Virus record (IMG/VR): IMGVR_UViG_3300009481_004502
Span: 1 to 47,399 of that record
Length of the DNA: 47,399 bases
Direction: 5' to 3' (one strand)
Origin: a virus
The translations under genes were made by a program, and so were the position numbers. Below, one piece after another: positions 1 to 8,396 of the stretch (within the stretch, counting starts at the first letter, position 1; each line of letters opens with the position of its first letter). The notes beneath the pieces were generated by a model, which was not told where the DNA came from, searched no databases, and worked only from the letters and a program-made list of their open reading frames with translations.

Positions 1-1
1 A

Positions 2-898
2 TTTGTTGTTTCTATGGCAATAAATAAATATATTTCCATCACACTAAAGAAAAATATCTTAGAGGACCATATAAGACTTCAATACTTAAAAACTGAAATA
101 GTAAACTCGCCAGAAGAATTGGTCCATGAAAGAGCCAGAGAAGCCCTTATCCTTCATGGCATTAAAAAAGGCATCGAAATATCCAGCATAGCAGATCTTC
201 CAGCACAAGGAGGTCTAGGCTCTTCAGGGAGCTACCTAGTTGCGCTTCTCACTGCAATAAGGAATCATAAAAGGCTCTCCTCTGACCCCGAAACAGTCGC
301 TGAAGAAGCCTGTGATATTGAAATAAATAAACTTCAAGAACCCGTAGGCAAACAAGACCAATACATATCAGCTTTTGGGGGTCTCAAGAGTTTAGAGATA
401 TCGAAAAATGGACATGTGAAAGTAGAAAGCTTGGGTCTATCAGAAAACGACATAAGAGACTTACTCTCTCCAATTCATGTTTATTATACTGGAGTGCTTA
501 GATCTGCATCTGAAATCCTAAAAGAGCAATCCAAATGCAGCCAGAAAGTAGAAGATAGTTTAATTCGCATAAAAGAAATAGGCCACTCAATTAAGAAGGC
601 TATCCAAACAAGAGACTTCGACAAGTTTGGACTGTTAATGGATGAGCACTGGAAGTTCAAAAAATCCTTATCATCTAAAGTTACATTATCTGATATGGAG
701 TTGCTATACGAACACGTTAAAAAAGAGTACGGTGTTTTGGGCGGTAAAATAATTGGTGCGGGTGGAGGAGGATTTATAATGTTGTACGCCCCTCAAAAAG
801 GACGAGAGCTTCAAGAATTTATGACCTCCAAGAGTATGCCTAGATTGAATTACGATTTAGACTATCTCGGCAACAGAACGATAGCGAATTTTGGCTAA
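2..898 (+). CDS. GHMP-family sugar kinase, heptose-phosphate-kinase type (5' end cut by window)
   Basis: ATP-dependent small-molecule kinase of the GHMP superfamily, most like D-glycero-D-manno-heptose 7-phosphate 1-kinase (HddA). The glycine-rich ATP loop reads LPAQGGLGSSGS and the C-terminal GHMP motif GAGGGGFIML is intact. The frame is open to the left edge: codons before the ATG at 14 read FVVS, which continues the family pattern (a GAVLS-like strand before the IDKY-like segment), so the true start and the first substrate-binding strand lie outside the window. The 3' end overlaps the next gene by 8 bases. The family assignment is firm. The exact sugar is an inference, and galactokinase-like or fucokinase-like activity is possible. 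Confidence 0.85.
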   Translation, partial: FVVSMAINKYISITLKKNILEDHIRLQYLKTEIVNSPEELVHERAREALILHGIKKGIEISSIADLPAQGGLGSSGSYLVALLTAIRNHKRLSSDPETVAEEACDIEINKLQEPVGKQDQYISAFGGLKSLEISKNGHVKVESLGLSENDIRDLLSPIHVYYTGVLRSASEILKEQSKCSQKVEDSLIRIKEIGHSIKKAIQTRDFDKFGLLMDEHWKFKKSLSSKVTLSDMELLYEHVKKEYGVLGGKIIGAGGGGFIMLYAPQKGRELQEFMTSKSMPRLNYDLDYLGNRTIANFG

Positions 899-1835
899 CA
901 TGATTGTATCTAAATGCTCAACTAGAATTTCACTTGCAGGAGGGTCTACTGACCTTCAACCGTTTCTAGATAAATATGACTATGGCAAGGTCATAAGTTT
1001 TCCTTGCGATATTTTCAGCTACATAACCTTGTTTCAAGATAAGTATGGGTACAATAAACAAAAAAGATATATTGTAAATTATACTAAAAGAGAGGAGGTG
1101 GACGAGTTAAAGGATATTAAAAATGACATAGCTAGAGTAGTTCTAGAATATTTTAATTGTAAACATATTACTCTGAGTTTTCATTCAGACGTTTTTTCTG
1201 CTGGCTCCGGATTGGCCTCATCTACAGCATATTTGATCGCATGTATAAAGAGTGTTTCCCTCCACATGGGTAAGCTTCTTTCTCATTATGAAATATGTGA
1301 TCTAGCTTTAGAACTAGAAAGAAAGTTTAACCCATTAACCGGATATCAAGATGTGTACGGTTGTGGATTGGATGGTTTTAAAATGATGACCTTCCATAAA
1401 GATGGATTAGAAGACGTACATCAGTATAATATACATTTTTTAAATTCATTTGATATCTACTTAAGGCCAACGGGCATAACTAGAAATTCTACTGAAATTT
1501 TATCATCTGTAGACGTTGATAAATCAAAAGAGCAAATTCAACTAGTTGACGATTTGAGCAGGTCAATAGAAAGAGTTAATACAGGTAGGTTTCTTACTAT
1601 AATAAATCGCTCTTGGTATATTAAAAAGCTAACCTCGCCCCTTATAACTGAAAATGAAAAAATACAAACCATAGATGAAGAATTGGCTAATGATGATGAT
1701 GTATTAGCCCATAAATTGTGCGGAGCAGGAAACGGAGGGTTTTTCTTACTGTTTAAAAACAAAGAATCTAAACAAAACCCTTTAGATATAAAAATAAAAC
1801 CATTTGAAAGCCCACTGTCTTATAAAGAATTATGA
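891..1835 (+). CDS. GHMP-family sugar kinase, second copy
   Basis: A complete GHMP kinase of about 314 residues. It has the N-terminal strand STRISLAGGSTDL, an ATP loop SAGSGLASSTAY and a C-terminal GAGNGGFFLLF. It is divergent from the preceding gene but of the same HddA-like branch, so two kinases act in series or on two sugars. The start could also be the ATG three codons later (900), which lies just beyond the stop of the previous gene. The stop overlaps the next start (ATGA). It probably phosphorylates C1 of a sugar phosphate or free sugar before nucleotide activation. The substrate cannot be read from sequence. Confidence 0.83.
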   Translation: MANMIVSKCSTRISLAGGSTDLQPFLDKYDYGKVISFPCDIFSYITLFQDKYGYNKQKRYIVNYTKREEVDELKDIKNDIARVVLEYFNCKHITLSFHSDVFSAGSGLASSTAYLIACIKSVSLHMGKLLSHYEICDLALELERKFNPLTGYQDVYGCGLDGFKMMTFHKDGLEDVHQYNIHFLNSFDIYLRPTGITRNSTEILSSVDVDKSKEQIQLVDDLSRSIERVNTGRFLTIINRSWYIKKLTSPLITENEKIQTIDEELANDDDVLAHKLCGAGNGGFFLLFKNKESKQNPLDIKIKPFESPLSYKEL

Positions 1836-2569
1836 AATACTGTTTTGATATAGATGGAACAATCTGCTCGACAGATGATTCACGCGATTACACAAAGGCT
1901 TCCCCATATCAAGATATGATAGATGAGGTTAATTCTCTTTATGAGAAAGGGAATGAAATTACCATGTTCACCGCCAGAGGCTCTTCTTCGGGGATTGATT
2001 GGCATAAGTTAACGGTCTCCCAACTAGAAAATTGGGGAGTGAAATATCATAAATTAATAGACCAAGGTAAACCTTCTTGGGACTTGTTTATAGATGATAA
2101 AGCCCTCAATGCAGAAGACTTTAGGAAAAAACTTAATAAGAAGGTTGGATTTGTGGCAAGCTGCTGGGATCTACTTCACGCTGGACATTGCCTATTTTTA
2201 AAAGATGCAAAATCTCAATGCGATCATTTAATTGCGGGACTTCAGACCGACCCCACTATTGACAGGCCTGAGAAAAATAAACCTATCCTGTCATTTGAAG
2301 AAAGAAAAATTTTAATAGAGTCAAATAGGTACGTAGATGAAATAATGGTTTACGAGACTGAGAAAGACCTACAAAAAGCCCTAGAGAATATACGCCCAGA
2401 TGTCAGAATTCTTGGTAATGATTACTACCAAGTAGACACAGGAGGGCCAGCTTACTTTACCGGAATGGGAACCGAAAAAGAAATATACTACCACGACAGA
2501 AAATCTCACGGTTGGTCATCAAGCGGCCTAAGAAAGAGGATATTTGAAGCAGAACTTAATAAATCTTGA
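1832..2569 (+). CDS. Bifunctional HAD phosphatase / cytidylyltransferase-fold nucleotidyltransferase
   Basis: Two domains in 245 residues. Residues 1-100 are a small HAD phosphatase of the capsule-biosynthesis type: the nucleophile motif FDIDGT is at the start, MFTAR is the second motif and the acidic DLFIDDKAL the last. Residues about 105-240 are a nucleotidyltransferase of the TagD/HldE C-terminal kind, with the HAGH signature after SCWDLL, the SFEERK loop and an SSSGLRKRI tail (the ISxTxxR-type motif). Phosphatase and nucleotide transfer are the two steps that follow a GHMP kinase in heptose activation, which suits the neighbours. The nucleotide used (CTP, ATP or GTP) is not known. It is linked to the flanking genes by four-base overlaps. 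Confidence 0.82.
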   Translation: MKYCFDIDGTICSTDDSRDYTKASPYQDMIDEVNSLYEKGNEITMFTARGSSSGIDWHKLTVSQLENWGVKYHKLIDQGKPSWDLFIDDKALNAEDFRKKLNKKVGFVASCWDLLHAGHCLFLKDAKSQCDHLIAGLQTDPTIDRPEKNKPILSFEERKILIESNRYVDEIMVYETEKDLQKALENIRPDVRILGNDYYQVDTGGPAYFTGMGTEKEIYYHDRKSHGWSSSGLRKRIFEAELNKS

Positions 2570-3291
2570 ACATATTCATACATTCTGAAACTGACGAGCT
2601 TAGAAAATCTTTTGTAGATTTTAAGCATAAAGTTTTCTCTACTAGTTGTGAGGGGTGGTCTAATATAAAATATGATCTATGCTATATAGAAGAATGCGGA
2701 AGGTTTGAACCGAGACTTCTTTCAATGTCTTGTTTTTCGAATGCTGTAGTTTTTTACAAAACTCATGACTCTGTAGTTAGCCAAAACGAAAACTACATGC
2801 ATGAAAACGGGCATTTAATTTTTACTTCTAACTGTGATAGCCATAAACAAAAAAAGTTTAACTGGCTTAACTGGTACTCTAAGGTTTTTGATGTAAATAA
2901 AAACAGCGAGCTATGTGAAGTAGACTCAATAGACAATTGCTCCTTAGAAGAAGTGATCAATTCAAAATTTTTAATTATAAAATCGCCCCCAACAAGCGTT
3001 TCTAAAATTTTGTTCCAAGCTGCGGCTGCAAAGACTTTTATAATATGTAAATCTCCCAAAGACGAAGATGTATTCAAGTCTGCGTTTGAGAATAACGAAC
3101 ATATAACTTATTTTAATAATGAAAAAGAAAAAGACCTAAGATACAAGGTTAACTCGTTAAGCGACGAAGACTATAGAGATATAACCTCAAGGGCGCTTGA
3201 GAAAGTCAAAAAGTTTCATACGCCATCAGAACGATGCAAAGAGATAATTAAAATATACAAGAAAAAGGTCAAAAAAAGATCTAATAATTGA
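2566..3291 (+). CDS. Glycosyltransferase-like protein, probably GT-B C-terminal half (TTG start)
   Basis: About 241 residues, starting at a TTG that overlaps the preceding TGA by one step (TTGA). The second half, from about residue 140, has the pattern of a GT4/CgeB-type C-terminal domain: KSPPTSVSKILFQAAAAKTF (in place of the usual E-A-L-A-x-G segment), then a short NNEHITYFNNEKE stretch and a closing helix with FHTPSERCKEI. The N-terminal half is not recognised and lacks an obvious glycine-rich loop. It may be a degenerate or specialised glycosyltransferase serving the sugar pathway around it. The assignment rests on pattern alone and is moderate at best. Confidence 0.45.
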   Translation: MNIFIHSETDELRKSFVDFKHKVFSTSCEGWSNIKYDLCYIEECGRFEPRLLSMSCFSNAVVFYKTHDSVVSQNENYMHENGHLIFTSNCDSHKQKKFNWLNWYSKVFDVNKNSELCEVDSIDNCSLEEVINSKFLIIKSPPTSVSKILFQAAAAKTFIICKSPKDEDVFKSAFENNEHITYFNNEKEKDLRYKVNSLSDEDYRDITSRALEKVKKFHTPSERCKEIIKIYKKKVKKRSNN

Positions 3292-3316
3292 CACACATTT
3301 AAAACCAAATTAACAT
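3288..3316 (+). promoter_or_regulatory. Candidate sigma70-type promoter, leaderless position
   Basis: TTGACA at 3288-3293 (overlapping the stop codon of the previous gene), a 17-base spacer and TAACAT at 3311-3316. The ATG of the epimerase follows six bases later, so a transcript from here would be nearly leaderless. This is a consensus match read by eye. Confidence 0.4.
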
Positions 3317-3322
3317 AAACAG

Positions 3323-4225
3323 ATGAAATCATTAGTTACTGGAGGAGGAGGCTTCATAGGGTCACATATCGTAGACAAGCTCATAGAAAAAGGCCACGAA
3401 GTAATTTGCGTAGATGACGAGTCAGCGGAGTCAAATGACGAATTTTTCTATAATGAAAAAGCTAAAAGCTTAGTTGCGGATATTACCGACCAACAGAAAA
3501 TTGATGAAATTTTTAAGACCGAAAAACCTGATTACGTTTTTCACTGCGCGGCAGAATCAAGAATTCAGCCAACCTTAGAGAGACCCCAAAGAGCTTGCAT
3601 GGTTAATTTCGTTGGTACTTGCAACTTACTGCAAGCCTCCAGAATGAACGGAGTTAAAAGATTAATGTATTCTTCAACTTCTTCTGGCTACGGCTTAATT
3701 AACGAGCCCCCGTTGGTAGAAGATATGCCGCGAGATTGCCTCAACCCATATTCTGTCACTAAAGTTGCAGCAGAAGATCTTTGTAAAATGTATTCTTCTC
3801 TCTGGGATTTGGAGACCGTCACCTTTAGATACTTTAATGTTTACGGTGAAAGACAGCCAGTCAAAGGTCAATACGCCCCAGTAGTCGGAATATTCCAACG
3901 CCAAGTCAAAGATGGCCAATCGATGACCATTGTGGGAAGCGGAGAACAAAGAAGAGACTTCACTCATGTTCAAGATGTTGTTCAAGCGAACATGCTTGCT
4001 ATGGAATCAGAGAATAAAGAAGTGATCGGAGAAGTGTTCAATGTCGGAACTGGTAAAAACCATTCAGTCTTAGAGGTCAGCAAACTTATCGGAGAAGAAG
4101 CCATCCACATTGCAGAGAGGCCCGGAGAAGCAGATAGCACACTTGCCGACATCTCAAAAATCAAATCCATGCTTGGCTATGAGCCAACAATTGAATTAGA
4201 GGACTGGATCGCCTCGAAAAAATAA
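3323..4225 (+). CDS. NAD-dependent epimerase/dehydratase (extended SDR)
   Basis: Extended short-chain dehydrogenase of 300 residues. The Rossmann loop VTGGGGFIGSH is at residues 5-15, the active-site serine/threonine patch SSTSSGYG comes before the catalytic YSVTK, and the substrate-side RYFNVYGERQ is present. This is the pattern of UDP-/GDP-sugar 4-epimerases and related dehydratases. It would alter C4 (or another centre) of a nucleotide sugar made by the neighbouring genes. The stop overlaps the start of the next gene by one base (TAATG). The family is certain; the substrate is not. Confidence 0.85.
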   Translation: MKSLVTGGGGFIGSHIVDKLIEKGHEVICVDDESAESNDEFFYNEKAKSLVADITDQQKIDEIFKTEKPDYVFHCAAESRIQPTLERPQRACMVNFVGTCNLLQASRMNGVKRLMYSSTSSGYGLINEPPLVEDMPRDCLNPYSVTKVAAEDLCKMYSSLWDLETVTFRYFNVYGERQPVKGQYAPVVGIFQRQVKDGQSMTIVGSGEQRRDFTHVQDVVQANMLAMESENKEVIGEVFNVGTGKNHSVLEVSKLIGEEAIHIAERPGEADSTLADISKIKSMLGYEPTIELEDWIASKK

Positions 4226-5199
4226 TGACAAAAGATTCTAAAATATATGTTGCTGGCCATAATGGAATGGTTGGCCGTGGGATATGTAATTCTTTAGCTG
4301 AAAGAGGTTACAATAATATTGTTACCGCAAGCTCAACTATCGTTGACTTGACTATCCAAAAAGAAGTCAATGAATTTTTTCAGGACCATGAAGGTTTTGA
4401 TGTAGTTATTGATTGCGCTGCAAAGGTTGGAGGCATACACGCTAATAATACTTACAGGGCCGACTTCATATATAGAAATCTACAAATTCAAAATAATTTA
4501 ATTCACACATCTCACCTTTGGGATGTCGAAAAACTCCTTTTTCTTGGTAGCTCATGTATTTACCCTAAATTCGCAGAGCAACCGATAAAAGAAGAGTACT
4601 TACTTACCTCTCCACTAGAGTATACCAACGAGCCATATGCTATAGCTAAAATAGCTGGCATAAAAATGTGCGAGAGTTACCACAAACAATACGGAAGAGA
4701 CTATCTATCTGTTATGCCATGTAATCAATATGGCCCATATGATAATTTTCATCCCGAAAACTCTCACGTATTGCCAGCCTTATTGAGAAGGTTTCACGAA
4801 GCGAAAGTTAACAATGACCCAGTTGTTCAAGTCTGGGGTACAGGCAAAGCTAAAAGGGAATTTATGCATGTTGACGACCTAGCTGACGCATGTGTATTTC
4901 TTCTAGAAAAAGCTAACATAGCGTCTATATATGATGAAAAAATTTCCCATATAAATATAGGCAGCGGTGTTGAGCATTCTATAGAAGAATTAGTTTGCAC
5001 TATAAAATCAACAGTAGGCTATAAAGGCGAAATAGTTTTTGACCTATCTAAACCAGATGGAACCCTGAGAAAACTAATGTCTTCCACTAGAATAAGAAAT
5101 TTAGGGTGGGAACCAAAAATAAATCTAATCGATGGATTAAAATCAACCTATGAATGGTATTTAGATTCAGAACAACAAGGCACTTTAAGAGAGATATGA
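4225..5199 (+). CDS. fcl: GDP-L-fucose-synthase-type epimerase/reductase
   Basis: Closely matches GDP-4-keto-6-deoxymannose 3,5-epimerase/4-reductase. Diagnostic stretches are AGHNGMVGRGI (NADPH loop), KVGGIHAN, GSSCIYPKFAEQPI and TNEPYAIAKIAGIKMCESY, which holds the catalytic YxxxK. The length of 324 is normal. With the dehydratase in the next gene it would turn GDP-mannose into GDP-L-fucose. An alternative from known pathways is reduction of a GDP-4-keto-heptose to GDP-6-deoxy-heptose, which the two kinases and the HAD/nucleotidyltransferase upstream make worth considering. Its last codons overlap the following start (ATGA). Confidence 0.9.
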   Translation: MTKDSKIYVAGHNGMVGRGICNSLAERGYNNIVTASSTIVDLTIQKEVNEFFQDHEGFDVVIDCAAKVGGIHANNTYRADFIYRNLQIQNNLIHTSHLWDVEKLLFLGSSCIYPKFAEQPIKEEYLLTSPLEYTNEPYAIAKIAGIKMCESYHKQYGRDYLSVMPCNQYGPYDNFHPENSHVLPALLRRFHEAKVNNDPVVQVWGTGKAKREFMHVDDLADACVFLLEKANIASIYDEKISHINIGSGVEHSIEELVCTIKSTVGYKGEIVFDLSKPDGTLRKLMSSTRIRNLGWEPKINLIDGLKSTYEWYLDSEQQGTLREI

Positions 5200-6242
5200 A
5201 CAAAAAAGTTTTAGTCACAGGAATACTTGGTCAAGACGGTGCTAATATGTGCGAGTACCTTCTTAAAGAGATTGGGGATGTTAAGGTTTTTGGAATGATC
5301 CGTAGATCATCAAACCCTAATTTTTCAAATTGTTCGGAATTTATAGACCATCCTGATTTTCAATTAGTTTACGGTGATTTAGTAGACGAATTTAGCATCG
5401 CCAAATTAGTGCAAGAGATACAGCCAGATTACTTCATTAATTTTGCTGCGAATTCTTTTGTAGGGTGCAGTTGGGATATGCCCATGCAAGTATTTGATAC
5501 CAATGCTGTTGGGGTAATGAGATGCTTAGAAGCTGTAAGGACTTACCAACCTAAATGTAAGTTTTACAGTGCTGGATCTAGTGAAGAGTTTGGTGACGTT
5601 GACTATTCTCCACAAGATATGAAGCACCCCTTAAAGCCAAGAAGTCCATATGGCGCTTCTAAATGCGCTGCAAGACATTTGGTTAAAGTCTATAGAGAGT
5701 CCTATGATCTATACGCTGTTCATGGAACTTTGTTCAATCATGAAGGGACTAAAAGAGGTGAAGAGTTTGTAACTAGGAAAATCACTAAAGGTGTTTCTAG
5801 AATAAAAAAGCAAATAGAAGCAAATGGACACATAGATCCAATAGAACTTGGCAATATTTACGCCAAAAGAGACTGGAGCGACAGTGAAGATTTTATAAAA
5901 GCCGTATGGCTTATGCTGAACCAAGAAACACCTAAAGATTACTTGCTTGCAAGCGGGGAAACTCATACAATCAAAGAGTTCGTAAGCATAGCTTTTCAGA
6001 TAGCGGGAATAAGTGGTAACTGGTCAAAAGGAGAAGACGACCCACTTACTGAAAAGTTCTACCTCAACTCCCAAGTTGGGGAAGTGTTAGTGCAAATAAG
6101 CGAAAAATACTACAGGCCAGCAGAGGTAGACCTGCTTTTAGGAGATGCAAAAGAAATTAAAGAAGAGCTCGGATGGACCCCAGAAGTATCGTTTAGACAA
6201 CTTGTTGCAAAAATGGTTAAGTGGGACATTGAACAAGCGTGA
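5196..6242 (+). CDS. gmd: GDP-mannose 4,6-dehydratase-type enzyme
   Basis: Extended SDR of about 348 residues. The start is taken at 5196 (MNKKVLVTG), where ATGA overlaps the previous stop, rather than the longer in-frame ATG at 5154 that only adds out-of-family residues. It has the NADP loop TGILGQDGANM, the catalytic SSEEFG threonine/serine-glutamate region, SPYGASKCAARH with YxxxK, and FNHEGTKRGEEFVTRKI, which is characteristic of Gmd. The family removes water from GDP-mannose to give GDP-4-keto-6-deoxymannose. GDP-heptose dehydratases such as DmhA are close relatives and cannot be excluded. Confidence 0.9.
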   Translation: MNKKVLVTGILGQDGANMCEYLLKEIGDVKVFGMIRRSSNPNFSNCSEFIDHPDFQLVYGDLVDEFSIAKLVQEIQPDYFINFAANSFVGCSWDMPMQVFDTNAVGVMRCLEAVRTYQPKCKFYSAGSSEEFGDVDYSPQDMKHPLKPRSPYGASKCAARHLVKVYRESYDLYAVHGTLFNHEGTKRGEEFVTRKITKGVSRIKKQIEANGHIDPIELGNIYAKRDWSDSEDFIKAVWLMLNQETPKDYLLASGETHTIKEFVSIAFQIAGISGNWSKGEDDPLTEKFYLNSQVGEVLVQISEKYYRPAEVDLLLGDAKEIKEELGWTPEVSFRQLVAKMVKWDIEQA

Positions 6243-6558
6243 TCAGTATCTATACATGCTGCACAAGTTCTTGGATAAAGAGGCGGAAGTAAATTACCCC
6301 AAACAGTTCAAAATAGCCAAGGGTCTGGTTGAGGAATACGGCTTTTACTTCTTTATAATAGTAGATTGTCACTTTAAACCTTTTTGTTTATCGTACTTCC
6401 TTACTGAAGAAGGTAAGTCTATCCTAGTTAAAAGATTTAAGTATATTGCTCTTGACTTAAACAGGTCTAAAAAGACTACAGTGGGAGATTCTAAGGTGGG
6501 CAAGGACAAAAAAATTAAAAATACAAAACGTAAATTCCTTAATTTTAAAAAGTACTAA
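6229..6558 (+). CDS. Hypothetical protein, small and basic
   Basis: About 109 residues if started at the TTG at 6229 (MNKRDQYLYML), overlapping the dehydratase end by 14 bases. An ATG at 6256, just past that stop, is the alternative. The frame is open further upstream but that part lies inside the dehydratase gene. The middle looks globular (PKQFKIAKGLVEEYGFYFF), and the last 30 residues are strongly lysine/arginine rich (KKIKNTKRKFLNFKKY), which suggests nucleic-acid contact. It sits three bases before the RecA-family gene, so a role in replication or recombination is possible. I do not recognise the family. Confidence 0.6.
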   Translation: MNKRDQYLYMLHKFLDKEAEVNYPKQFKIAKGLVEEYGFYFFIIVDCHFKPFCLSYFLTEEGKSILVKRFKYIALDLNRSKKTTVGDSKVGKDKKIKNTKRKFLNFKKY

Positions 6559-6561
6559 ATC

Positions 6562-7698
6562 ATGCCAAGAAAAAAGAAAGCAACAGCGGAAGAGGTGGAA
6601 GGCTCATCGATAAATCAACTAGGAGACTTGCTAAATCAGTATTCAGACGACCATTACAACTTCAAAGAAGACGTATACTATAAAGTAAGCACCGGAAGCC
6701 TAATTTTAGACATTAGAACCGGAGGAGGGATTATGCCCGGACTCCATAGATTTTGCGGAATCAACGAAGGAGGTAAAACTTCCGAAGCTTTAGAAGTCAT
6801 GAAGAACATGCTTACTAAAGTTGAAAACGCAAAAGCAGTCTACGTTAAATCTGAAGGCAGACTAGATCCAGAAATGGAGAAAAGAACTGGGATAAAGTTT
6901 GTTAAAAATGCCGAGGAATGGAAAACTGGAACATGTTTTGTTCTTGAATGCAATGTGTATGAAACAGTTTTTAAAATCATAAAAGCTCTTATATCTGATA
7001 ATCCAGAAAATATAAGGTATGGGATTATAATTGATAGCGTAGACAGCTTGATACCAAAAGGAGACTTAGAAAAAGACCTAGACGAAGCTACTAAAGTCGC
7101 AGGAGGAGCACTACTAGCATCTAAAATCATGCAAAGAATATCGCTAGACATGTGTAAAGGTGGTCATATTATGATTTTAATAAGTCAAGTAAGGTCAGAT
7201 ATTCAGCTAGACCCTTATGCTAAAAAAACGTTTAAAAACACTAGTGCAACCGGAGGTAACGCACTAATGCACTACGCTAACTTTATTTTTGAGTTTGAGG
7301 GTCGGTACAACAAGGACTTGATCCTTGAAAAACCAAATGAAAGATACGACCCAATAAAAAATAAGATACTGGGTCACGAAGCAAAAATCACAGTCAAAAA
7401 ATCTCCTAATGAAAAAACCAACACGATTATAACATATCCAGTTATGTACGGTAGAGTAGGCGGCAACAGCGTATGGAGAGAAAGAGAGATTAGAGACTTG
7501 ATGTTCGAGAACGGCCTCTTAACCAAGTCTGGAGCTTGGGTAACTGTAAGTCCAGAGGTTATCGAGCAAATGACTCAAGAAGGCATTGAAATGCCTGAAA
7601 AATTCCAAGGCAGAGATTCTATCTTAGATTTCATGGAAAAAAATGAAGGTTTCGTTGATTATTGGTACGACAAATTTAAAGAGGTTTATGTCGCATGA
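6562..7698 (+). CDS. RecA/UvsX-family recombinase
   Basis: ATPase of the RecA superfamily, 378 residues. The Walker A is GINEGGKTS around residues 67-75, in place of RecA's GPESSGKT. The catalytic glutamate follows in VYVKSEGRLDPE, Walker B is GIIIDSVDSLI, and ISQVRSDI corresponds to the RecA NQIR sensor. The loop after it, with TGGNALMHYAN, is the L2 DNA-binding region. The N-terminal MPRKKKATAEE is basic and probably disordered. It is expected to form filaments on single-stranded DNA and drive strand exchange and repair during phage replication. The gene heads the replication block and overlaps the next gene (ATGA). Confidence 0.88.
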   Translation: MPRKKKATAEEVEGSSINQLGDLLNQYSDDHYNFKEDVYYKVSTGSLILDIRTGGGIMPGLHRFCGINEGGKTSEALEVMKNMLTKVENAKAVYVKSEGRLDPEMEKRTGIKFVKNAEEWKTGTCFVLECNVYETVFKIIKALISDNPENIRYGIIIDSVDSLIPKGDLEKDLDEATKVAGGALLASKIMQRISLDMCKGGHIMILISQVRSDIQLDPYAKKTFKNTSATGGNALMHYANFIFEFEGRYNKDLILEKPNERYDPIKNKILGHEAKITVKKSPNEKTNTIITYPVMYGRVGGNSVWREREIRDLMFENGLLTKSGAWVTVSPEVIEQMTQEGIEMPEKFQGRDSILDFMEKNEGFVDYWYDKFKEVYVA

Positions 7699-8120
7699 TG
7701 CTAAGACTGTACAGTGTCACTGGCAGACTTATCTCGAAAAATGTAAATAAGTATAAAATAAAATGGGAGAAACCTTCTAGGTCAAAGCTGCAATTCAGTG
7801 TTAAGCAATTTCTTAAGAAGTACTGGAAATATCAGGTATGCTTTGAAGAATTCCCTGTTTATGGAACTAAAATGTCCGTAGACTTAATAAATTTTACAAA
7901 AAAAATAGCAATAGAAGTAAATGGGCCACAGCATAAGGAGTTTAATAAATTCTTCCACAATAACTCAAAAGCGAATTATTTAAATTCAATCAGAAGAGAC
8001 TGGGAAAAGACAGAGTGGCTCGAAAAAAATGGATTTACCTTGATTGAAATAGAGCATGATGAAGTTAAAAATTTATCTTTAGAGTTTATTGAAAAAAAAT
8101 TCGGTGTGTCAATCAACTGA
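7695..8120 (+). CDS. Small PD-(D/E)XK nuclease, Vsr/DUF559-like
   Basis: 141 residues with the layout of very-short-patch-type or DUF559 endonucleases: CFEEFPVYGTKMSVDLIN gives the acidic residue before the core strand and the conserved Asp, IAIEVNGPQH gives the E-x-x-G-x-Q-H active-site strand, and RDWEKTEWLEKNGFTLIEI is the typical closing helix and strand. It is coupled to the RecA gene by ATGA. Possible roles are resolving branched recombination intermediates, mismatch nicking, or a homing-type nuclease. The fold is likely; the substrate is unknown. Confidence 0.7.
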   Translation: MMLRLYSVTGRLISKNVNKYKIKWEKPSRSKLQFSVKQFLKKYWKYQVCFEEFPVYGTKMSVDLINFTKKIAIEVNGPQHKEFNKFFHNNSKANYLNSIRRDWEKTEWLEKNGFTLIEIEHDEVKNLSLEFIEKKFGVSIN

Positions 8121-8123
8121 TTA

Positions 8124-8137
8124 GTGTAAATAATAAC
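8124..8137 (+). promoter_or_regulatory. GTGTAA-type motif upstream of a small gene
   Basis: GTGTAAATAATAAC directly before the GTG start at 8138. The same GTGTAA(A)ATAA core occurs before the genes starting at 16289, 43127, 44073 and 44143. The role is unknown; it may be a phage promoter element or chance in AT-rich DNA. Confidence 0.25.
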
Positions 8138-8395
8138 GTGGAAAAAAATTTTAAATTTCCTCCTCAAATACTAGAAAACATAAATGAATGTTCCAACGGG
8201 GGGTACGTTCTCTTTAACTTTGACGACCAAGGTCGCCCAAAAGTTTTCTCTAATGCCGACACTCCAATGTGTGCGATGGCTTTGCAAATGTATATATCAA
8301 ATTGGAGTAAAACTCTAGAAACCTACAATCTTGAAGCATCGGTAGAAGAGATGATCAATGAAGATCCTCCCGATGACGGACAAGAAGAGGTTTAG
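8138..8395 (+). CDS. Hypothetical small acidic protein (GTG start)
   Basis: 85 residues from a GTG codon 17 bases after the nuclease gene. The body MEKNFKFPPQILENINEC followed by GGYVLFNFDDQGRPKVFSNA looks like a small alpha/beta fold, and the tail is acidic (NEDPPDDGQEEV). No motif that names a function is visible. It lies between recombination genes and the helicase, so a replication accessory role is a guess from position only. Confidence 0.6.
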   Translation: MEKNFKFPPQILENINECSNGGYVLFNFDDQGRPKVFSNADTPMCAMALQMYISNWSKTLETYNLEASVEEMINEDPPDDGQEEV

Positions 8396-8396
8396 C

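Noticed and set aside
5154-5195. Longer start for the Gmd-type gene at 5154
   Set aside because: The added residues do not fit the family, whose N-terminal strand begins at MNKKVLVTG, and the ATGA overlap at 5196 is the pattern of this operon.
6145-6228. Longer start for the small basic protein at 6145
   Set aside because: The extra 28 codons lie entirely inside the end of the Gmd-type gene, and a start at 6229 or 6256 gives a sensible junction.
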